DNA of 64,000 nucleotides from JAGAJR01 sp048463395 (GCA_048463395.1 DBFWPL010000021.1:124001-188000); one strand, 5' to 3'. Counted from the stretch's first letter, positions 36,059 to 45,092 are shown. Program-made: numbers and translations. Notes: generated by a model from the sequence alone, not told the origin.

Positions 36059-37119
36059 GTTTAATCATGAAAAAAATCGTCCATGTTTCCAATTTCAACC
36101 TCTTACGCCTCAAAGGATGTTTTCAAAACGGTTTCCCGATAAAAATCTCCAACGGATTAACCCGCAACGGTTATTATGTTCTGAATTATCCGGATCGGGA
36201 TTTGTGCCGGATGTTTGGGTTCGGACACATGAATTTTCTCGGAAAAAAAAGGCTTAACAAACATCTTATCGAGTTTTGCAAAGTTACCAGACCAGATGCC
36301 CTGTTTGTCGGACATGCCGATAACATTACCGAAGAAACGCTTCTGGAAATAAAAAAACTTATTCCGGGACTGAAAATTCTGTTATGGAGTTGCGACTGGA
36401 TTGTTCCGGGTTTTGCGGAAAGGAACATTAAAGAAATTTTATCCAAAAGCCAAGCTGCCGACGTAATTATGATTTCCACCGGAAACAGCGAACAGCTCAA
36501 ACAATTCAAGCGTTCGCACAATCAGGTGGCCTACCTGCCCAATATGGTGGATAAATCCATTGAAACCGCTCAGACTTTCCTGCAAAAAGAAACGGCCTTT
36601 GACATGATGTTTTGTGCCAATACCGGACAGCGGCAATTTTGCGGAATAGACACGCCTGTTGAAGAGATTGTAGATGAGGCTTGTCGTCAGATACCTGATT
36701 TCAAGTGGCTTTTGGCCGGATTAAAAGGAACCAAACCCTTAAACGGTTGCGATTATCTGGATGCTTTTGCCAAAGCCGCCATGGGGTTTAGTCTCAGCCG
36801 GCTTAATGACGTTTATCTTTACAGTTCTGACCGTTTGGTACACATTATGGCTAACGGACAACTCGCTTTCATTGACCGGAGAAGCGGTTTTAATGATCTG
36901 TTTGCCGAAGATGAAGCCGCTTTTTACCAGACACCTGATGAGTTTTATGACAAGTTGAAGTTTTATCATACTCATCCGGAAGCCCGCATGGATGTTGCCC
37001 AAAAAGGTTATGATAAAATCCATTTGGAATTTGAAGCAACCAACGTAACCCAATATATGGCGGATTTGTTATTTGGCAATCCGATTAAAGAGAAGAAAAA
37101 ATGGCATATAATCATCTAA
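36055..37119 (+). CDS. CgeB-like glycosyltransferase
   Basis: A 354-residue protein resembling the YkvP/CgeB glycosyltransferase family, with a GT-B style two-domain layout. Recognised parts are PDALFVGHADNITEETL, LLWSCDWIVPGF, VAYLPNMVDKS and the C-terminal acceptor part HIMANGQLAFIDRRSGF and EFYDKLKFYHTHPEARM. The ATG at 36055 overlaps the previous stop; the Met at 36067 is an alternative start with MKKIVHVS. The role is probably transfer of a sugar to an unknown acceptor. Confidence 0.8.
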   Translation: MSLIMKKIVHVSNFNLLRLKGCFQNGFPIKISNGLTRNGYYVLNYPDRDLCRMFGFGHMNFLGKKRLNKHLIEFCKVTRPDALFVGHADNITEETLLEIKKLIPGLKILLWSCDWIVPGFAERNIKEILSKSQAADVIMISTGNSEQLKQFKRSHNQVAYLPNMVDKSIETAQTFLQKETAFDMMFCANTGQRQFCGIDTPVEEIVDEACRQIPDFKWLLAGLKGTKPLNGCDYLDAFAKAAMGFSLSRLNDVYLYSSDRLVHIMANGQLAFIDRRSGFNDLFAEDEAAFYQTPDEFYDKLKFYHTHPEARMDVAQKGYDKIHLEFEATNVTQYMADLLFGNPIKEKKKWHIII

Positions 37120-37724
37120 GAGCTCTTCAACTATGGGAAGAGTTTCGTCAAAAATATTCCGAACAAATGACTCCTGATATTATTAAATCCGGCGAATTTG
37201 CCATTGAAGCTCATCGCGGACAAATTCGTAAGAATGAAGATATCCCTTATGTTAAGCATTTATTTGATGTTGCCGGAATTTTGATTGATAACGGACAATC
37301 TGAAAATCTGATTATTGCGGGACTGCTTCATGACGTTATGGAAGACACCGACAAAACAGATATAGATATTTTGGCTTTATTCTCCCCTCAGCAAGGTAAA
37401 GACATATTAAAAATCATTCTTGCCGATACGGAAACGGAAAAAGACGCTCCATGGAAAGTCAGAAAGCAAGCCACTATTGATTTTGCCGCCCAAACAGATC
37501 ACATAGAAGGACTGCTTTTAATTTGTGCCGATAAAATCGCCAACCTCGGTTCTTTAAACAAAGCACTGGAAGTTTCCGGAGAAGATACTTGGAAATGTTT
37601 TAACAGTCCTAAAGAGCAACAACTTTGGTACTATGAATCTTTGTGCAGCATCCTCGCAGAACGCCTTTCTAATTTTCCAAAAATGATAAGCGAATACAAA
37701 GGGTTGCTCAAAAAAGTTAAATAA
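37101..37724 (+). CDS. HD-domain hydrolase, (p)ppGpp hydrolase-like
   Basis: A 207-residue protein with the hydrolase fold of SpoT/MESH1 small alarmone hydrolases. The metal ligands are seen at His53 (VKHLFDVAG), His77-Asp78 (LLHDVMEDT) and Asp144 (ADKIANLG). There is no synthetase domain, TGS or ACT domain, so if it acts on alarmones it only breaks them down. The gene overlaps the glycosyltransferase gene by 19 nt. The exact substrate is unproven. Confidence 0.75.
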   Translation: MAYNHLRALQLWEEFRQKYSEQMTPDIIKSGEFAIEAHRGQIRKNEDIPYVKHLFDVAGILIDNGQSENLIIAGLLHDVMEDTDKTDIDILALFSPQQGKDILKIILADTETEKDAPWKVRKQATIDFAAQTDHIEGLLLICADKIANLGSLNKALEVSGEDTWKCFNSPKEQQLWYYESLCSILAERLSNFPKMISEYKGLLKKVK

Positions 37725-38984
37725 TCACCCAAACTTTCTTCTGCTGTCAAAAGCCAATCCCAGTCCGACGCTGGATAATTTGTTTTCCATTGAAAACACA
37801 GCTTCCGGAAAATAACAACACATTGTTTTTTGTACAAACGGAATTTCCGTTGAACCTCCGGTCAGAATAACCAATTCTATTTCTTCATTCTTTACTCCGG
37901 CAGAATTCAAACATTCAGTCATTGCCTGAGATATTTTATCAACATCTTTTTTTATGCTTTTTTCAAAAATTTCTTTTTCAACCGTAATGGTCGGATTACC
38001 GGAAATATACGAAAGCTTTCGGCACACGCTTTCATGTTCGGTCAAATTAATCTTGGTTTGTTCGACATCGTGCAACAAGCGGTGCCCGTTCTCTTTCTGA
38101 ATTAAATCCAGCAATCTGACATATAATTCCGGTTGATGGGCGTTGCTTAGAACTTCATTGACAATTTTTTGGTTTTTATAAGAATATACTGAATTGACCT
38201 TGCTCCATTCCGCCAGATCAAAATATTGGGAAGACGGTACGGGAAGTTTCTGCGGACCGAATGTCGTTTTATATCCTAATTCCGGCATAAAACATTCTAT
38301 ATTCAAATCCTTATCAAAATCGTTTCCGCCTATTCTGACACCTGAATTGGCCAGAATATCATCTTTTCTGTCGGTTTTTGATTGCAGTTTGTTTCCCAAA
38401 CGGATAACCGAAAAGTCTGATGTTCCGCCTCCAATGTCTACAACACAAGCTAAAGTTTCTTTTTTTAATTTACCTTCATGGGCAAAGGCGGCGGCAATAG
38501 GCTCATACTGAAAGCTCACATATTTGAAACCGGTTTTCCGAGCGATCATCCCCAATTCATCTTCAGCTCTTTTATCGCCTTTATTGTCATTGTCACGAAA
38601 GTGAACCGGACGTCCCATAACCACATATTCCAAAGTTTGTCCGCATTGTTTTTCTCCCTGCTCCTTCAAACTTTTGACAAACAGGGAAAGAATATCGGAA
38701 AACTGATAGAGATTTCCGTTTATCAATGTTCCGGAAGACATCAAATCGCTTCCGAGAACACGCTTTAAGCTCCGCATAAAACGGCCCGTCTCACCATTCA
38801 TATAAGATTGTTCGGCTTCTTCTCCAAAGAGCGGTTTTGAAATTCCTTCACGATAAAAAACTGTGCTTGGTTCAGTAAATTTATTATTCTTTAGTTTTAC
38901 TAATTCAGGCTGAAGGTTAAAACCAGAAACGGCAATTGCAGAATTTGAGGTGCCGAAATCTATTCCGCAAGAAAAGACAGACAT
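37725..38984 (-). CDS. yegD: Hsp70-family chaperone, YegD-like
   Basis: A 419-residue protein with only the Hsp70 nucleotide-binding domain. It shows phosphate-1 motif CGIDFGTSNSAIAV, phosphate-2 motif VVDIGGGTSDFSV and adenosine motif LTGGSTEIPFV. It lacks a peptide-binding lid and matches YegD in length. Its function is not known in detail. It converges with the HD hydrolase gene with no gap between the two stops. Confidence 0.85.
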   Translation of the reverse strand: MSVFSCGIDFGTSNSAIAVSGFNLQPELVKLKNNKFTEPSTVFYREGISKPLFGEEAEQSYMNGETGRFMRSLKRVLGSDLMSSGTLINGNLYQFSDILSLFVKSLKEQGEKQCGQTLEYVVMGRPVHFRDNDNKGDKRAEDELGMIARKTGFKYVSFQYEPIAAAFAHEGKLKKETLACVVDIGGGTSDFSVIRLGNKLQSKTDRKDDILANSGVRIGGNDFDKDLNIECFMPELGYKTTFGPQKLPVPSSQYFDLAEWSKVNSVYSYKNQKIVNEVLSNAHQPELYVRLLDLIQKENGHRLLHDVEQTKINLTEHESVCRKLSYISGNPTITVEKEIFEKSIKKDVDKISQAMTECLNSAGVKNEEIELVILTGGSTEIPFVQKTMCCYFPEAVFSMENKLSSVGLGLAFDSRRKFG

Positions 38985-38987
38985 AAG

Positions 38988-39018
38988 AAAAGCTCCGATT
39001 TTTGATTACGGAGCTTTC
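38988..39018 (-). terminator. Terminator of the glycerol-phosphate operon
   Basis: Arms AAAAGCTCCG / CGGAGCTTT followed on the minus strand by TTTTCTTAT, downstream of the acyltransferase gene. Confidence 0.75.
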
Positions 39019-39049
39019 TAACATATCTGCATTTAACAGTCAATCGGCA

Positions 39050-39652
39050 TTATTTCATTTCCGGTTTGTAACCGTCCAGATAAATGAGCTTGCCCTTGTT
39101 TCTTGACAAATCAAAATCATTATCCTTGGCTCTTTTGTTATAATTTTCCTCATCCCGACGGCCAATGATTTTGGCCGGATTGCCGCCAACAATCGAACAA
39201 CGAGGAACACTCTTGGTTACCACAGCTCCGGCACCGATAACCGAACCGGCTCCGATTTTGCATCCGGGCAGAATGATTGCTCGGGCACCAACCCAGCAAT
39301 CATCCTCAATTTCAACATTTTGAATCAAAGCATCCGGATTAAACGGAAACGTATTCAAATCTTTATAATCATGATTTGAGGTATAGATGATAATTCCCTC
39401 ACCCAAAGCACAGTTATTGCCGATTTTGATTTCGCCCATGGCATACAAACGGTTGTCACTGCCGATATAGGTGTTGTTTCCGATTGAGATGTTTCTCGGA
39501 TTTTCTAGTTTGGCAGAACGACGGATATCGCACCCTGTTCCCAAAAATTTCAATTTGGAAGCGTTTTTATTCAAAATCTGTTTGCGAAATTTTTTACGCC
39601 AGGATTTAACCGGCAGAATTTTAGAAAGGATTAAAGCACAAGTCCCATTCAT
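39050..39652 (-). CDS. Hexapeptide-repeat O-acyltransferase
   Basis: A 200-residue left-handed beta-helix acyltransferase (CoA-dependent). Hexapeptide repeats run from about residue 65 to 170, with IGNNTYIGSDNRLYAMGEIKIG, the catalytic-type His in TSNHDY, VGARAIILPGCKIGAGSVIGAGAVVTK and VGGNPAKIIG. The start at 39652 is preceded by GGAG 7 nt upstream and lies 1 nt after the stop of the cytidylyltransferase gene, so it is coupled. The Met at 39676 overlaps the upstream gene. It would O-acetylate a sugar or polyol. Confidence 0.88.
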   Translation of the reverse strand: MNGTCALILSKILPVKSWRKKFRKQILNKNASKLKFLGTGCDIRRSAKLENPRNISIGNNTYIGSDNRLYAMGEIKIGNNCALGEGIIIYTSNHDYKDLNTFPFNPDALIQNVEIEDDCWVGARAIILPGCKIGAGSVIGAGAVVTKSVPRCSIVGGNPAKIIGRRDEENYNKRAKDNDFDLSRNKGKLIYLDGYKPEMK

Positions 39653-39653
39653 G

Positions 39654-40097
39654 TTATGCTCCGACTTTTTCAACATATTCTTTTAATATCTTTGAAGAAG
39701 CATTGGCTTTGTTCTCGCCGCCTACCCCAAACTTTAATTCAACATTGCATTTGACGCACATCGGTTCTTCAGGAATGTTTTCACGAGTACGATCGCCGCC
39801 GTTGGCAAACACCAACTTGGCATCAGGATATTTGTTTCTGGCTTGCAAAATACCGTCTGAGGCCGAGTTGTCCGTATCATCAAAAGCAATAACATCAATT
39901 ATGCCTTTTAGATTTTCACAAATGATTTTGCGGGTTTTGAAGTTCATAAAGTTCGTGCCTTTTTTACGAATCAGCCACTCATCGGAATTAAGCAGCAAAA
40001 TAACGCCGTCAGAAGCCGCCGCACTGGCTTTTATCATTTCAATATGCCCTTCGTGTATCGGGTCAAAACCGCCGCTGACGATATAATATGTTTTCAT
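39654..40097 (-). CDS. Cytidylyltransferase-family protein
   Basis: A 147-residue nucleotidyltransferase of the HxGH class. It has the N-terminal SGGFDPIHEGHIEMIK with the HEGH motif and a late NGGDRT segment, as in RfaE-type or glycerol-3-phosphate cytidylyltransferases (TagD). By context I infer CMP transfer to a glycerol phosphate or to another polyol phosphate. The gene starts 13 nt after the glycerol-1-phosphate dehydrogenase gene and runs on into the acyltransferase gene. Confidence 0.82.
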   Translation of the reverse strand: MKTYYIVSGGFDPIHEGHIEMIKASAAASDGVILLLNSDEWLIRKKGTNFMNFKTRKIICENLKGIIDVIAFDDTDNSASDGILQARNKYPDAKLVFANGGDRTRENIPEEPMCVKCNVELKFGVGGENKANASSKILKEYVEKVGA

Positions 40098-40110
40098 GGT
40101 GTTTTCCTTT

Positions 40111-41187
40111 TTAATATGTAATCAGTTTATTGAGTATCGGATCTTTGTCAATAAACTGCAATGCTCTTGCAAAGCTATCAGATTCTGACAAAATTGTATA
40201 GTAATTGCATTTTATGCTTGGGGATAATTGCAGGGCTTCAATAAACTCATTCTTTGACAAAGGGTCTTGCATGACATATTCAAAAAATCCCGTTGTCATC
40301 AAAGTATCCCGCACACCGTCCGTACTCGGATTGTTTTGCAGCAGAGCACAGAGATAAGTTGCAACCCCGACCTGAAGCCCGTGCATTCTCGGGCGTTTGG
40401 ACACACTGTCAAGGGCATGGGAGATAAGATGTTCCGAACCGCTGGCCGGACGCGATGTTCCTGCCACTTCCATAGCAATACCGCTCATCAGCAGAGACGT
40501 AACCAGACTGCGTTGAAACTCCGGACTTTTAATATCTGTTGAATGTTTCAAAAACAATAAATCCAAAGAATTATAAGCCAACATGGAGGCAAAATCGTTA
40601 TAGCGATCCAACCCTTTTTCCGCTGCTTGTTTCCAGTCATGAAGAGCCGTAATTTTAGAGACCATGTCCCCTATTCCGGAATATAAGCATATTTGAGGAG
40701 ATGAACGGATAACATCCAAATCGACCACCACCCCAAACGGAATACTAGATTTTACGGTTTTTCGTTTTCCGTCAACAATCAAGGATGAGGACGGGCTGCA
40801 AAAACCGTCGTTGGAAGTGGAGGTCGGAACCGAAATAAACGGAATTTTTAACAAATGAGCACAGAATTTGGAAAAATCCAAGGCTTTTCCGCCGCCGATA
40901 CCGACAATGGCATCAACATTTTTTGGCAGATTAAAAGCCACTTTGGTAATTTCTTCAATATTAATAAACTGAGCGTCCTGACGATGAACAATTTTAATTC
41001 CCTGCTCTTCAAATCCTTCATAAAGTTTTTCGCCCAGCAAATGCTCTATGCCTTCGCTCCAAAACAAAGCGATATTGGTGAAGTTCTTATCGACCAGATA
41101 TTTTCCGATTTTACGGATTTTTCCGTTACCTATTTTAAGCAAATACGGAATGTTTATTTGTTTATTGGGATATGGTGCATATAACAT
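40111..41187 (-). CDS. Glycerol-1-phosphate dehydrogenase family protein
   Basis: A 358-residue protein of the iron-containing alcohol dehydrogenase superfamily, closest to sn-glycerol-1-phosphate dehydrogenase (AraM/EgsA). Signature pieces are GIGGGKALDFSKF, FISVPTSTSNDGFCSP, SGIGDMVSKITALHDWK and GSEHLISHALD, with the metal His pair in GSEHLISHAL and MHGLQV. Such enzymes reduce dihydroxyacetone phosphate to sn-glycerol 1-phosphate with NAD(P)H. It starts 1 nt after the HAD gene stop. Confidence 0.85.
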   Translation of the reverse strand: MLYAPYPNKQINIPYLLKIGNGKIRKIGKYLVDKNFTNIALFWSEGIEHLLGEKLYEGFEEQGIKIVHRQDAQFINIEEITKVAFNLPKNVDAIVGIGGGKALDFSKFCAHLLKIPFISVPTSTSNDGFCSPSSSLIVDGKRKTVKSSIPFGVVVDLDVIRSSPQICLYSGIGDMVSKITALHDWKQAAEKGLDRYNDFASMLAYNSLDLLFLKHSTDIKSPEFQRSLVTSLLMSGIAMEVAGTSRPASGSEHLISHALDSVSKRPRMHGLQVGVATYLCALLQNNPSTDGVRDTLMTTGFFEYVMQDPLSKNEFIEALQLSPSIKCNYYTILSESDSFARALQFIDKDPILNKLITY

Positions 41188-41841
41188 TCAAACCTCCTTT
41201 ATAAACTTTGAAACATCTGAAAAACTTCGGAAAGGCCGTGTTTTAATTCCCTCCTCCCGACATCTCTTCAAAAGGATTTTTTTGGCAAAAACATAGTCGG
41301 CTATCCGAGCGGCTTCAATATCCGGCGGTCCGTCTCCAGCATAAATAACCTTAAACCCTTCGGCTTGCAGTCTGCGGACAATCGCGGCTTTGGAAATTCC
41401 TACGGCTTCGTCATAATACGGAGAAGATTTTTCCGGTTTGCTCATTAGGAGACCTTGTTTCTCATCATATTTTCCGGTATTGGTTATCAGGGTTATGCCA
41501 TATTTATTTATGATTTTTCCGAGAAGGACATTGATATAGTAATCACAGCCGGCACTGCAGATAAAAACTGGAATGTTTTTATCAAAACACAATTCAACCG
41601 TATGAGCGAACTCTTTATCCAGACAAATTTCCGAAATAAAAGATTTCAGTTCATTTTCGGGAACTCTCAACTTTGAGAACATTTCCCGCAAAGCCTCAAA
41701 ATGAGTCTTGATTCCGCCCAGATATTCCCGCCACGGGGTTAAAGCCTTATCATCAAAATAACGCCCGGCAATATAAGTGAAAAAATCATCATCGCTGATT
41801 GTTCCGTCAAAGTCTGTTACAAAGGCAATTTTCCGCGTCAT
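41188..41841 (-). CDS. HAD-superfamily phosphatase, subfamily IB
   Basis: A 217-residue HAD hydrolase of the MtnX/phosphoserine phosphatase-like group. Motif I is TDFDGTISDDDFF, motif II is FICSAGCDYY, and motif IV is YAGDGPPDIEAAR. It is the first gene of the operon with glycerol-1-phosphate dehydrogenase, cytidylyltransferase and acyltransferase. The substrate is unknown, but context suggests a polyol phosphate. Confidence 0.83.
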   Translation of the reverse strand: MTRKIAFVTDFDGTISDDDFFTYIAGRYFDDKALTPWREYLGGIKTHFEALREMFSKLRVPENELKSFISEICLDKEFAHTVELCFDKNIPVFICSAGCDYYINVLLGKIINKYGITLITNTGKYDEKQGLLMSKPEKSSPYYDEAVGISKAAIVRRLQAEGFKVIYAGDGPPDIEAARIADYVFAKKILLKRCREEGIKTRPFRSFSDVSKFIKEV

Positions 41842-41960
41842 GACTTTCCCCTCTTCAACAAGTTCTTAAATTCTATCCCCTGCCCCTTTACTTTTCAAGA
41901 GCTTTTATATTATAATACGGATGTTTAAGTTAACTATATAAGGTTTTATAAAAAAATAAT

Positions 41961-43001
41961 ATGTTTCTTTTAGTGTTTTTCGCTTCTTTAGCTATCGGGA
42001 TATCATTTCTCTGTTCGGTGATGGAAGCGGCTCTTCTTTCCATTACGCCAAGTTTTATCGCCCAATTAGAAGAAAAAAGCCCCAAATGGTACAAAAAAGT
42101 TTCAGCTTTAAAACAAAATATCGACACACCTTTGGCCGCCATTTTGACATTAAACACAATCGCCCACACGGTCGGTGCCGCCGGGGTCGGTGCTCAGGTC
42201 GCCGCCATGTACGGACAAGCTTATTTGGGACTGGCTTCCGGCGTGATGACTTTGGCAATTTTGGTTTTATCTGAAATTTTGCCTAAAACAATCGGTGCCA
42301 AATATTGGAAAAAACTTGTACCGGCAATGTGTATCACTTTAAGAATCATGGTTATCATTCTGAAACCGTTTTTGTATATCTCCGACTTTATTATGGGAAT
42401 TTTCGGAGATGAGTCCGATGCTTCCAGCATTAAAGACGAAATTAAAGCTCTGGCAAAAATGGGACGAGACGAAAATGTGATTGACGACAACAAATATCGT
42501 GTTATCCGCAATATTATCAACCTGCAGGAAGTCAAAGTAAAAGACGTGATGACCCCGAGAACCGTAGTTCATGTCGTTCGCCCGCATATGACAATCAAAG
42601 AGTTTGACAAATTCATCTGCTCTTCACCTTTTTCCCGTTTTCCGATTGTTGACGAACAGGAACAAAACTATTTGGGATATATTCACAAATCCAGCTCTTA
42701 TAAAGCGGACGACAATGATGTTGTTGAAAAATATGCCCGCCCGATGAGAAGCTTCTCCGCAGATGCCCGTTTGGAAATTGTCTTAAGCAGCATGCTTGAT
42801 GATCATAATCATATGGCTTTGGTAATCGACCATTTTGAAAACTGGGTCGGTATTATCACGCTTGAAGATATTATCGAAACCATTCTCGGCAAGGAAATCG
42901 TCGATGAAACCGACCAGGTAGCGGACATGCGTTTGTATGCCAAGCTGAAATGGAAAAAGAAAAAAGAGCAGAAAGGCATTTCTGCCACGGCGGGAGAATA
43001 A
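41961..43001 (+). CDS. CNNM/CorC-family membrane protein with CBS domains
   Basis: A 346-residue protein with a DUF21 (CNNM) membrane domain of three to four helices (about residues 1-140), then a linker with VKDVMTPRT and two CBS domains (about 195-315), ending in VGIITLEDIIETILGKEIVDETD. Family members link magnesium or cobalt transport to nucleotide sensing (YfjD, CorC, hemolysin-like). The CorC_HlyC domain is absent. The next gene starts 3 nt after its stop. Confidence 0.87.
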   Translation: MFLLVFFASLAIGISFLCSVMEAALLSITPSFIAQLEEKSPKWYKKVSALKQNIDTPLAAILTLNTIAHTVGAAGVGAQVAAMYGQAYLGLASGVMTLAILVLSEILPKTIGAKYWKKLVPAMCITLRIMVIILKPFLYISDFIMGIFGDESDASSIKDEIKALAKMGRDENVIDDNKYRVIRNIINLQEVKVKDVMTPRTVVHVVRPHMTIKEFDKFICSSPFSRFPIVDEQEQNYLGYIHKSSSYKADDNDVVEKYARPMRSFSADARLEIVLSSMLDDHNHMALVIDHFENWVGIITLEDIIETILGKEIVDETDQVADMRLYAKLKWKKKKEQKGISATAGE

Positions 43002-43004
43002 TCA

Positions 43005-43970
43005 TTGTCCTTTACTTTTGTAGATTTATGTTCCGGAATTGGCGGCGGACGTCTTGGGCTTGAGCTCAGTGGCGGACGATGTTTGGCTTTCTCGGAAATA
43101 GACAACAAAGCTGTCAGCACCTATAAAAGTTTTTTCGGGAATGATGAAAAATCCTTAGGGGATTTGACGCTTCTTTCCCCTCAACAAATTCCAGATACAG
43201 ATTTAATCATCGCCGGTTTCCCCTGTCAAACATTTTCCATTAACGGAAAACGCAAAGGATTTGAAGATCAACGGGGGCAAATTATTTTTTATATTTCCGA
43301 AATCCTTAAAAATAAAAAAACAAAATATTTTATTTTAGAAAATGTAAAAGGGTTGGTTAATCACAATCAGGGAAAAACATTCAAAGAAATTTTGCAGCTT
43401 TTAGAAAACAGCGGATATAATGTTTATTATAAAGTGCTTAACAGCTACGATTATGGGCTTCCACAATCCAGAGAACGGGTGTATTTTGTCGGAATCCGAA
43501 AAGACTTAGAACAAAAGACTTATTGTTTTCCAGAAAAGGAACAGTCTCTCCCTGCTCTGAAAAATTATTTAATAGATGAACGTGAGGAATTTCTGTTCAA
43601 TAAGTATGACACTCTTCATAAATACTTTCATAATAAATACAACAAAGGACAAACAGAACTTAAAGATTTATTGAAAGAGGACTTTTTAATCATTGATACA
43701 AGACAATCCGATTTACGCTTGTATCGAGGATATATTCCTACCCTGAGAGCAGGAAGAAGCGGTCTCTTATATGTCAGAAACGGGAAACTTCGCTGTTTAA
43801 GCGGCGGAGAAAGTCTGTTACTGCAAGGTTTTTCTAAAAAGCACTTTCACATTACACTGCAAAATCCTAACAGTCGCTTGTTGACACAGACCGGAAACGC
43901 AATGAGTGTTAATGTCATTTCTGCTATTGCCAAACAACTTTTGCCGATTATGAAACTGAACGGAGATTAA
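43005..43970 (+). CDS. C5-cytosine DNA methyltransferase, HhaI/HinP1I-like
   Basis: A 321-residue C5-cytosine methyltransferase. Motif I is TFVDLCSGIGGGRLG, motif IV is GFPCQTFS with catalytic Cys74, motif VI is LENVKGL, motif VIII is QSRERVYF, and motif X is GNAMSVNVI. The whole length and the KGFEDQRG segment closely match HhaI-type enzymes that methylate GCGC. It starts with TTG, preceded by GGGAG, right after the CNNM gene. The restriction gene follows after 2 nt. The predicted target is GCGC by homology. Confidence 0.92.
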   Translation: MSFTFVDLCSGIGGGRLGLELSGGRCLAFSEIDNKAVSTYKSFFGNDEKSLGDLTLLSPQQIPDTDLIIAGFPCQTFSINGKRKGFEDQRGQIIFYISEILKNKKTKYFILENVKGLVNHNQGKTFKEILQLLENSGYNVYYKVLNSYDYGLPQSRERVYFVGIRKDLEQKTYCFPEKEQSLPALKNYLIDEREEFLFNKYDTLHKYFHNKYNKGQTELKDLLKEDFLIIDTRQSDLRLYRGYIPTLRAGRSGLLYVRNGKLRCLSGGESLLLQGFSKKHFHITLQNPNSRLLTQTGNAMSVNVISAIAKQLLPIMKLNGD

Positions 43971-43972
43971 AA

Positions 43973-44707
43973 ATGCTTTCTAAAGAACTTGGCTCTTTAA
44001 CAGCAAAAAACGGTTTCAAAAATGAACAAAATGTCGTTGATACTTTTAACAACTGGCAAACATCTTCAACCGCACAAGCTTGGCTTGCTGCTATGGGATA
44101 TAATCAACATCAAATCATAAGGGTTTGTGCAAAGAAGGTGTCCGGATGCCACAAGGCTGATATTCAAGTATTAGTTTCTACTGCTAAACACACAAAATGC
44201 GAAAACATTCAGGTTAAGCTTGTCAGCAACGAAGCCGGCTTTAATCAAATTGACAAACGTTGGCTGAAAGATTATCGGCAACTTTGGAATATTCCTGAAA
44301 AAATATTAAAACTCCTGCAATATTTTACAGGAGAGCTTGCTCCCTATAAGACTGCGGTTAAAGATCCGCGAAGAATGTTTCTTAATGAACTGATGAGTAC
44401 AGAACAAAAAGATATTCTCGAATTTTTTAATGATAATAAGCCGCAAATCATTCAAGATATTTTTAAAGGAAGAGGAGAATACGCTGCAGATTGGGTTTTG
44501 GTTATTCGGAAAACAAAAAACTCAGATTGGGTATTAAAGCCGATTGACGAAGTTATTCGTTATTATGCCCAAGGCGATGTTTCTATCACCCCCAGAGGAA
44601 GTTTGCATTTTGGAAAAATTACAATGCAACGCAAAGGCGGTGATGGCGGAAGAGACAGTGCCAAAATGCTGCAATTTAAAATTGATCCGACAGAACTGTT
44701 TGACTAA
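43973..44707 (+). CDS. Type II restriction endonuclease, HinP1I-like
   Basis: A 244-residue protein that I recognise as a homologue of R.HinP1I (GCGC-cutting), from shared stretches such as ELGSLTAKNGFKNE, NIQVKLVS, GFNQIDKRWL, FTGELAPY, RRMFLNE and QRKGGDGGRDSAKMLQFK. The active site of the PD-(D/E)xK fold is visible as Asp63 (ADIQV) and the Gln80-Val-Lys82 motif, as in HinP1I (D-Q-x-K). It follows the methyltransferase by 2 nt. Cutting site GCGC is predicted by homology. Confidence 0.9.
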   Translation: MLSKELGSLTAKNGFKNEQNVVDTFNNWQTSSTAQAWLAAMGYNQHQIIRVCAKKVSGCHKADIQVLVSTAKHTKCENIQVKLVSNEAGFNQIDKRWLKDYRQLWNIPEKILKLLQYFTGELAPYKTAVKDPRRMFLNELMSTEQKDILEFFNDNKPQIIQDIFKGRGEYAADWVLVIRKTKNSDWVLKPIDEVIRYYAQGDVSITPRGSLHFGKITMQRKGGDGGRDSAKMLQFKIDPTELFD

Positions 44708-44786
44708 AATTCCTTGTCTTTTACTCTTTTATACTATATTATCAGGCAAAATTTATATATTGTCTGATTTTAAATCGTATTATTTT

Positions 44787-45092
44787 ATGGAAGAATTCAA
44801 AGGTATTATTCTTGTCGGCGGGCTTATTGCTGTTCTGATTTTGTTGTCTTTTATCTTTCTGCTCAAACGTTTTGAAAAAAAACATCCGGAACTTCGCTCT
44901 GAAAATATTTCCGTTGAGTTGAGAAATAAATATCACAATCTGGTCATAACGCTTCTCGGAGCCGCTATTTGTTGTGTCTTACTGTTTTTCGGGTTTATTT
45001 TTTATCTTGCTCATTACTATTTCGGACTAATTTTTTTAGGAATAGTTGGATTGTTCTTTGTTTTGCTGTGTCTTCAGGGAAGAAGAAAATGA
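44787..45092 (+). CDS. Hypothetical three-helix membrane protein
   Basis: A 101-residue protein starting MEEFKGIILVGGLIAVL, with three predicted membrane helices (about 5-25, 50-72 and 76-95) and a short polar loop between helices 1 and 2. No clear ribosome site is visible. An earlier in-frame Met gives no membrane gain and overlaps the restriction gene, so I take 44787. It is not recognised and may be unrelated to the restriction system. Confidence 0.55.
   Translation: MEEFKGIILVGGLIAVLILLSFIFLLKRFEKKHPELRSENISVELRNKYHNLVITLLGAAICCVLLFFGFIFYLAHYYFGLIFLGIVGLFFVLLCLQGRRK

Noticed and set aside
43005..44707. Restriction pair as a mobile island
   Set aside because: No integrase, transposase, direct repeats or tRNA insertion site was seen at its borders, so acquisition is possible but not shown.
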